The notes below the pieces were generated by a model, which was not told the DNA's origin, made no database searches, and worked only from the letters and a program-made list of their open reading frames with translations. This document shows, piece by piece, positions 5,990 through 10,040 of a stretch of DNA of 10,040 nucleotides. Position numbers and translations under genes: made by a program. How positions within the stretch are numbered: the stretch's first letter is position 1; every line of letters starts with the position of its first letter. Source of the stretch: Chitinophagaceae bacterium (GTDB lineage: Bacteria > Bacteroidota > Bacteroidia > Chitinophagales > UBA10324); NCBI GenBank assembly GCA_023251195.1, contig JAHEZG010000126.1, positions 1-10,040 on the forward strand, written 5' to 3'.

Positions 5990-8419
5990 TTATTGAATCC
6001 GAGTTAACAGAATAAACAGAGTTGCAACACCTGTAAGACTTACAGTAAATGTTGATATTGCCTGATTCCAATTAATGGGTTCGCTGATTCCGGTTTTTGA
6101 TTTTAATTCTTTCGGGGGAATGGCGGTGGCTACTACCGTGGCTCCTGCTTTTACTTTTGGGTAAATGTTGAACAATACAAATTTCCGGCAATCGTTCACA
6201 TTTTGTCCCGGATTTACCACATAGGTTCTGCTTTTTTTTGCTCTCTTTTCAAAACCAAGACCATAATGTTTTATATAAAATTTTGCTCTTTTACCTTTTG
6301 TGTATGGAACATTTATTTGTTGCAGCGAATCTATGTATGGAAATTTTATGAGGCCGGAGACAGAAACAATATTTGATTGCTTTGGAATCGAAATCTGATC
6401 ACCAGGTTTTAAAATATAATCATATTTTGAACCTGGTTTTTTTATTGCCCGATCAATGTGCGATAACATTATTCCTTTGTTATTTTCTTTTCTGAAAATG
6501 AATGCATCATCAACAAATGCCGAATAGTTTAAACCACCTGCTCTGTTTAATAATGATGTTACAGTTTCTAACTTATTAATCATAACATAATTACCAGGAA
6601 ACTGCACTTCACCTGAAAGTGATATTACATTTTGCTGATCAAAATCAGACGACATGCGAACCACCACCTGGTCGTTTGGTTGCAATTGAAATCCTGCCGA
6701 AACTTCATCAAGCGACAAATCCTTATTGATTGAAATGGATTTAACAATTACAGGTACAGCTGAAACCCCACTACCCTGTTGCACTTCCATTACTCGAGCT
6801 ATTTCAATTCGGTTATTGGCTGCCTCTGGTTTAAGACCACCGGCAAAATACAATGCGTCCTTCAATGTCATTCCATTTCCAAATACATAACTACCGGGAG
6901 CGCGAACTGATCCTGAAACATTAATGTTCAAATCATCTTTGTATGAAGCTTTATTGAAAAAGTTAATGGCATCTTCGTTTTTCAATAAAATATTATCGGG
7001 CGAATTTTTGTTTTGAAGAATTGCAGATGGCGAAAATGAAATGTATTGTTTTGACAAATCATCATTGGTTCTGATAATGTATCCTTTGTTAAGCAAGGCA
7101 TCGTTTCGCAATGGGTTTTTCTCCAATATATCGGAAATCCGCTGGCCATTTTTAAAACTATAAGCACCTGGTGATGTAACAGGGCCAACAATATTTATTT
7201 GGTTAATAATTAAATCAGGTATGTTGTTGATGCTTATCTGATCGCCATTTTTTAAATTAAAATCGCCCTTGGTTTTTAATAAACTATCTAAATTCAGGCT
7301 GATTAATTTGCTTTCGTTTCCTTCGTATCGTTTTATTATAACATTGCTTAAATATGCTTTAGGAGTAACTCCTCCTGCAAATTTTAACAATGACAATATG
7401 TTTTCGTTATCGAGTAATTCAAAACTACTTGGTCGTACTACTTCACCTGAAACTGATACAACTTTTCCACTGGGTGGAACAAAAATGTAATCGTTATTCT
7501 GCAAATAAAAATCCTGCTTTGAATCAGGGTCGAGCAAAAATGAATAAACATCAAGCGTTTTTATGGTTTGTCCATCGCGTTTCACATAAATTTTTCTTAG
7601 CGAACCAATGTTGGTTGGGCCCGATGCCGCCATCAAAGCATTGAATGCTGTGTTTGTAGCTGCCATGGTGTAATTGCCGGGTTCAAAAACTTCGCCTACT
7701 ATGTTAATTCCAATTACTCTGCTATAAACGAGCGATACATCCATGCTTGAATTTCCCATATCAAGCACTGTTGAAAAACGACCTTTGATTAATTTTTTTG
7801 CATCGTCAAAAGCAAGTCCTTTTAAATAAATTCTTCCGGTTTGAGTCGTAAGTATTGATCCTGATTGATCAATGGTGTAACTGCCACTGTAACTGCTGAA
7901 ACCCCATATATTAATTGTTAACTGATCGCCCACACCAAGCACATAATTATCGGGAGCCTGCATATCAGTTGAATGATTGAAAGTTGAAATGGTTTTATTA
8001 CGAAAAAAAGATTGTCCGAAAATTATTGGATTAGGCAATTGCGGACCATCGTTATTTTCATGTGCATTTTCATTAGTAGTACCGGGCGCATTCGCCGGAT
8101 GTTCCTGATTTGCAGGAGCTGATACGATGGGTGCCTGAACAAGGGGTGGTTGAGCTACCACCTGGGTGGTACTTGCATTGATTGAACCATTTTGTATTTG
8201 AGGCAGAACCTGATTGGCAATATTCTGTGCGTCGGTGGTGCTGATACCCAGCATTTGTAATTTGGATGCGTTAGCCTGTATAAGAGCCTGCACATTGGTG
8301 GTGCTTAACGACGATGAATTTGTAGTGACTGTAGGATTTTTTATGGTATCCTGTGCATGTGCAACCAGGAGTATTGAAGTCATTGCAATGGTTAGGCAAA
8401 GACTGCTGATTAATTTCAT
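5990..8419 (-). CDS. wza: Wza-like polysaccharide export protein with multiple SLBB domains
   Basis: An 809-residue exported protein of the polysaccharide export family, forming the outer-membrane/periplasmic channel for the polymer. Residues 1-22 are a signal peptide ending AHA-QD; there is no cysteine at the cleavage site, so unlike E. coli Wza it does not look like a lipoprotein. A Ser/Thr/Asn/Gln/Pro-rich stretch (about 24-128) follows. The export domain starts at NYVLGVGDQLTINIWG (158-173). SLBB-type repeats, each opening with a G-x-V-x-x-PG or similar turn, begin near residues 240 (VGEVFEPGNY), 323 (VSGEVVRPSSF), 410 (IVGPVTSPGAY), 501 (VSGSVRAPGSY), 601 (LSGEVQFPGNY) and 687 (VSGLIKFP, degenerate). 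The C-terminus has a hydrophobic segment (about 788-806). Much larger than E. coli Wza (about 380 residues), as often in Bacteroidota. A likely promoter lies just upstream; the Wzz-like gene follows after 7 bases. Confidence 0.9.
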   Translation of the reverse strand: MKLISSLCLTIAMTSILLVAHAQDTIKNPTVTTNSSSLSTTNVQALIQANASKLQMLGISTTDAQNIANQVLPQIQNGSINASTTQVVAQPPLVQAPIVSAPANQEHPANAPGTTNENAHENNDGPQLPNPIIFGQSFFRNKTISTFNHSTDMQAPDNYVLGVGDQLTINIWGFSSYSGSYTIDQSGSILTTQTGRIYLKGLAFDDAKKLIKGRFSTVLDMGNSSMDVSLVYSRVIGINIVGEVFEPGNYTMAATNTAFNALMAASGPTNIGSLRKIYVKRDGQTIKTLDVYSFLLDPDSKQDFYLQNNDYIFVPPSGKVVSVSGEVVRPSSFELLDNENILSLLKFAGGVTPKAYLSNVIIKRYEGNESKLISLNLDSLLKTKGDFNLKNGDQISINNIPDLIINQINIVGPVTSPGAYSFKNGQRISDILEKNPLRNDALLNKGYIIRTNDDLSKQYISFSPSAILQNKNSPDNILLKNEDAINFFNKASYKDDLNINVSGSVRAPGSYVFGNGMTLKDALYFAGGLKPEAANNRIEIARVMEVQQGSGVSAVPVIVKSISINKDLSLDEVSAGFQLQPNDQVVVRMSSDFDQQNVISLSGEVQFPGNYVMINKLETVTSLLNRAGGLNYSAFVDDAFIFRKENNKGIMLSHIDRAIKKPGSKYDYILKPGDQISIPKQSNIVSVSGLIKFPYIDSLQQINVPYTKGKRAKFYIKHYGLGFEKRAKKSRTYVVNPGQNVNDCRKFVLFNIYPKVKAGATVVATAIPPKELKSKTGISEPINWNQAISTFTVSLTGVATLFILLTRIQ

Positions 8420-8442
8420 ATTGGTGTTTGAAAAAGTGGGGG

Positions 8443-8473
8443 CAAAAATAAACTTCTAAAACTCAATAACTAA
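8443..8473 (-). promoter_or_regulatory. Predicted Bacteroidota-type promoter before the export gene
   Basis: On the minus strand TATTTTTG (8450 down to 8443) matches all fixed positions of TAnnTTTG. Nineteen bases further upstream TTAG (8473-8470) matches three of four positions of the -33 TTTG element. The expected transcript start is about 15-20 bases before the ATG at 8419. The 115-base gap between the epimerase gene and the export gene is the largest break in the minus-strand run, which suits a second promoter for the export-to-cysQ genes. Sequence match only. Confidence 0.5.
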
Positions 8474-8534
8474 TAAAGTTTAAATGCGGTGGATGCCGAT
8501 ACTTTACATAATAAATTTTATTCAATAACCACTA

Positions 8535-9506
8535 TTAATACTGTGTAACTGTAATCTTCAATCCATCTTTAAAGGCAAACGCCGGATCGTATCCCAATAA
8601 TTTTTTAGCTTTATTTATATCTGCCAATGATTGTGCAATGTCTCCTTCGCGCGAAGAACCATGTACAGGCATAACCGAAGAACCTAAAATTTCTTTCAAT
8701 CCGTTAAATAAATCCATCAGCGAAAACTGGTAACCACAGGCAATGTTATAAATCTGTCCGAATGCATTTTCGTTTTCGGTGGTCATGGCTTTAATGTTTG
8801 CCTGCACTGCATTTTCCACGAAGGTGAAATCGCGGGTGTTGCTTCCATCGCCATTAATAATCGGGCGCTCATTTTTTTTCAGCATGTCAATCCACTTCGG
8901 AATCACGGCGGCATATTGTCCGTTCGGGTCTTGTCGAGGACCGAAAATATTGAAGTAGCGAAGCCCGATAATTTTCATTCCGTAATTCAACCCGAACACA
9001 TGCGCATATAATTCGTTGGTGTATTTCGAAACTGCATAGGGTGAAAGTTGCTTTCCGATTTTGTCTTCTACTTTCGGCAATCCGGGATGATCGCCATAGA
9101 CTGATGATGATGAAGCATAAACCACGCGCTGAATTCCGGCATCGCGCGCGGCAACCATTATGGTTAAAAATCCATCCACATTAATTCGGTTCGTAGCAAC
9201 CGGATCTTTAATAGAGCGCGGAACTGAACCGAGTGCTGCCTGGTGTAACAGTACATTTATTCCATCGCATGCACGATCGCAATCTGCTTTGTTGCATATA
9301 TCACCTTCAATAAATTCGAATCGCGGGTTGTTTTTGAAGAGATCAATATTTTCTCTTCTGCCGGTAATGAAATTATCAATCACTCTTACAATTGCACCAT
9401 ACTTTAAAAGATATTCAACCAGGTGCGACCCAATAAAACCTGCACCGCCGGTGATTAATATTTTTTGATTTGATAAATCGGTTGTGTGATACGGAGTTGA
9501 ATACAT
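8535..9506 (-). CDS. wbpP: WbpP/TviC-like UDP-N-acetylhexosamine 4-epimerase (extended SDR)
   Basis: An NAD-dependent extended short-chain dehydrogenase/epimerase, 323 residues. It has the Rossmann motif ITGGAGFIGSH (18-28), DNFITGRRENID (44-55), the signature HQAALGSVPRSIKDP (88-102), SSSSVYGDHPGLPKVED (132-148), and the catalytic Tyr157-x3-Lys161 in SPYAVSKYTNE. LRYFNIFGPRQDPNGQYAAV (182-201), INGDGSNTRDF (217-227) and REGDIAQSLADINKAK (286-301) complete it. The GSVPRSI and YGDHP stretches are characteristic of WbpP of Pseudomonas and TviC of Salmonella, which interconvert UDP-GlcNAc and UDP-GalNAc or the corresponding uronic acids. It is somewhat shorter at the C-terminus than WbpP (about 341). 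Probably makes a cytoplasmic precursor for the polysaccharide. Exact substrate (GlcNAc, GlcNAcA or non-acetylated sugar) cannot be decided here. Start at 9506 gives a 14-residue leader before the Rossmann strand, as in WbpP. Confidence 0.87.
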   Translation of the reverse strand: MYSTPYHTTDLSNQKILITGGAGFIGSHLVEYLLKYGAIVRVIDNFITGRRENIDLFKNNPRFEFIEGDICNKADCDRACDGINVLLHQAALGSVPRSIKDPVATNRINVDGFLTIMVAARDAGIQRVVYASSSSVYGDHPGLPKVEDKIGKQLSPYAVSKYTNELYAHVFGLNYGMKIIGLRYFNIFGPRQDPNGQYAAVIPKWIDMLKKNERPIINGDGSNTRDFTFVENAVQANIKAMTTENENAFGQIYNIACGYQFSLMDLFNGLKEILGSSVMPVHGSSREGDIAQSLADINKAKKLLGYDPAFAFKDGLKITVTQY

Positions 9507-9543
9507 TAATAATTTTTTTGAGAATTGGATTTTGTAGAATTTC

Positions 9544-9568
9544 GCACGGAGCCGCGGAGAGCACGGAG
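9544..9568. repeat. Short GC-rich CGGAG-unit repeat in the rfbB-epimerase gap
   Basis: CGGAG occurs three times, at 9547-9551, 9555-9559 and 9564-9568, and the 8-mer GCACGGAG twice (9544-9551 and 9561-9568). The patch stands out as GC-rich in an AT-rich gap. Similar CGGAG-unit noncoding repeats are, to my recollection, scattered in some Bacteroidota genomes; no function is claimed. Confidence 0.6.
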
Positions 9569-9578
9569 TTTTTTCATT

Positions 9579-9613
9579 ATCAAATTATCAAATCTCCAAA
9601 TCATCAAATTATC
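9579..9613. repeat. 11-base direct repeat ATCAAATTATC spanning the rfbB end
   Basis: ATCAAATTATC occurs at 9579-9589 and again at 9603-9613, with related ATCAAAT and AATCATCAAAT pieces between. The second copy includes the rfbB stop codon (9609-9611). The region is a degenerate tandem array of ATCAAAT-like units about 7-8 bases long. It lies directly next to the CGGAG repeat, making most of the 102-base gap repetitive. Confidence 0.65.
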
Positions 9614-10040
9614 TCTTTGTGTATTGACCTTCGTAATATTTCGGATAATCGCCGCTTGTTACATGTTGCAGCCATTCTTCATTTGACAAATACCAGTCAA
9701 CAGTTTTTTCCAAACCTTCTTCAAATTGTAACGAAGGTTTCCATCCTAATTCTTTATTCAGTTTGGTTGCATCAATGGCATAACGCAAATCATGACCGGC
9801 TCTGTCCTTCACATAAGTAATCAGTTTTGCTGAAGTACCTTCTGTTCTTCCCAATTTCTTATCCATGATTTTGCAAAGCAGATGAATGAGGTCAATGTTT
9901 TTCCATTCATTAAATCCGCCGATGTTGTATGTGTCGCCAACTTTTCCTTTATGCAAAATTAAATCAATGGCTGATGCATGATCTTCCACATACAACCAGT
10001 CGCGTACATTTTCTCCATTGCCATAAAACGGAATGGGCTT
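9609..10040 (-). CDS. rfbB: dTDP-glucose 4,6-dehydratase RfbB/RmlB, C-terminal part (5' end outside window)
   Basis: The last 143 residues of an extended short-chain dehydrogenase; the frame is open to the window edge at 10040, so the gene begins beyond it. RfbB converts dTDP-glucose to dTDP-4-dehydro-6-deoxyglucose, the substrate of RfbC encoded in the same run. Visible family marks: PIPFYGNGENVRDWLYVEDH (visible residues 2-21), the NDP-sugar-binding region; HKGKVGDTYNIGGFNEWKN; DRAGHDLRYAIDATKLNKEL; and ELGWKPSLQFEEGLEKTVDWY near the end. This stretch is almost diagnostic for RfbB. The catalytic Tyr-x3-Lys and Rossmann motif lie outside the window. A Met-like start at 9995 (TTG in the WLYVEDH stretch) is internal and not the true start. 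The gene is followed by a repetitive 102-base gap before the epimerase gene. Confidence 0.94.
   Translation of the reverse strand, partial: KPIPFYGNGENVRDWLYVEDHASAIDLILHKGKVGDTYNIGGFNEWKNIDLIHLLCKIMDKKLGRTEGTSAKLITYVKDRAGHDLRYAIDATKLNKELGWKPSLQFEEGLEKTVDWYLSNEEWLQHVTSGDYPKYYEGQYTKR

Noticed and set aside
7269..7644. Plus-strand open frames opposite the export gene, and similar ones opposite cysQ, rfbD and the epimerase
   Set aside because: They lie wholly within strongly supported minus-strand genes and show no domain-like sequence; they are antisense shadows.
8510..8522. AT-only palindrome AATAAA-T-TTTATT before the export gene as a terminator or operator
   Set aside because: Loop of one base and no GC pairs; such AT palindromes are expected by chance in this base composition.

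Overview
The window looks like an AT-rich chromosome segment of a Bacteroidota bacterium. The case rests on protein character: a TonB-dependent receptor with a C-terminal aromatic barrel strand, and a large multi-SLBB export protein. It also rests on two near-perfect Bacteroidota-type -7 elements (TAnnTTTG) and A-rich leaders without clear Shine-Dalgarno motifs. No RNA gene, CRISPR array, insertion sequence or phage gene was seen.

Left part, plus strand (1-1841): the 3' part of a TonB-dependent outer-membrane receptor gene, a 203-base gap with a likely promoter, and a small winged-helix (ArsR-type) regulator. Its stop codon directly abuts the stop codon of the convergent cysQ, with no base between them.

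Right part, minus strand (1842-10040), read right to left: rfbB (partial), a WbpP/TviC-like UDP-N-acetylhexosamine 4-epimerase, a Wza-like SLBB export protein, a short Wzz-like chain-length protein without kinase domain, a CpsB/CapC-like PHP tyrosine phosphatase, rfbC, rfbD and cysQ. This is the nucleotide-sugar and export part of a surface polysaccharide (capsule, exopolysaccharide or O-antigen) locus. RfbB, RfbC and RfbD belong to dTDP-L-rhamnose synthesis (RfbA is not in the window). The epimerase would supply a UDP-N-acetylgalactosamine-type sugar. Wza and Wzz would carry out or regulate export. CysQ may recycle PAP, which would fit a sulfated polymer, but no sulfotransferase is visible. 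Gaps from the export gene to cysQ are 2-42 bases, so these six genes are probably one transcript, with a likely promoter just before the export gene.

The most notable observation is in the PHP phosphatase gene. Its ATG and first 12 codons are followed by a run of ten A residues on the coding strand, after which the frame hits a stop at codon 18. The rest of the protein, including the metal-binding DLHSH motif, is intact in the frame reached by adding one A or by a -1 ribosomal shift. This could be a homopolymer sequencing error, a recent frameshift, a phase-variable tract, or expression by slippage on the A run.
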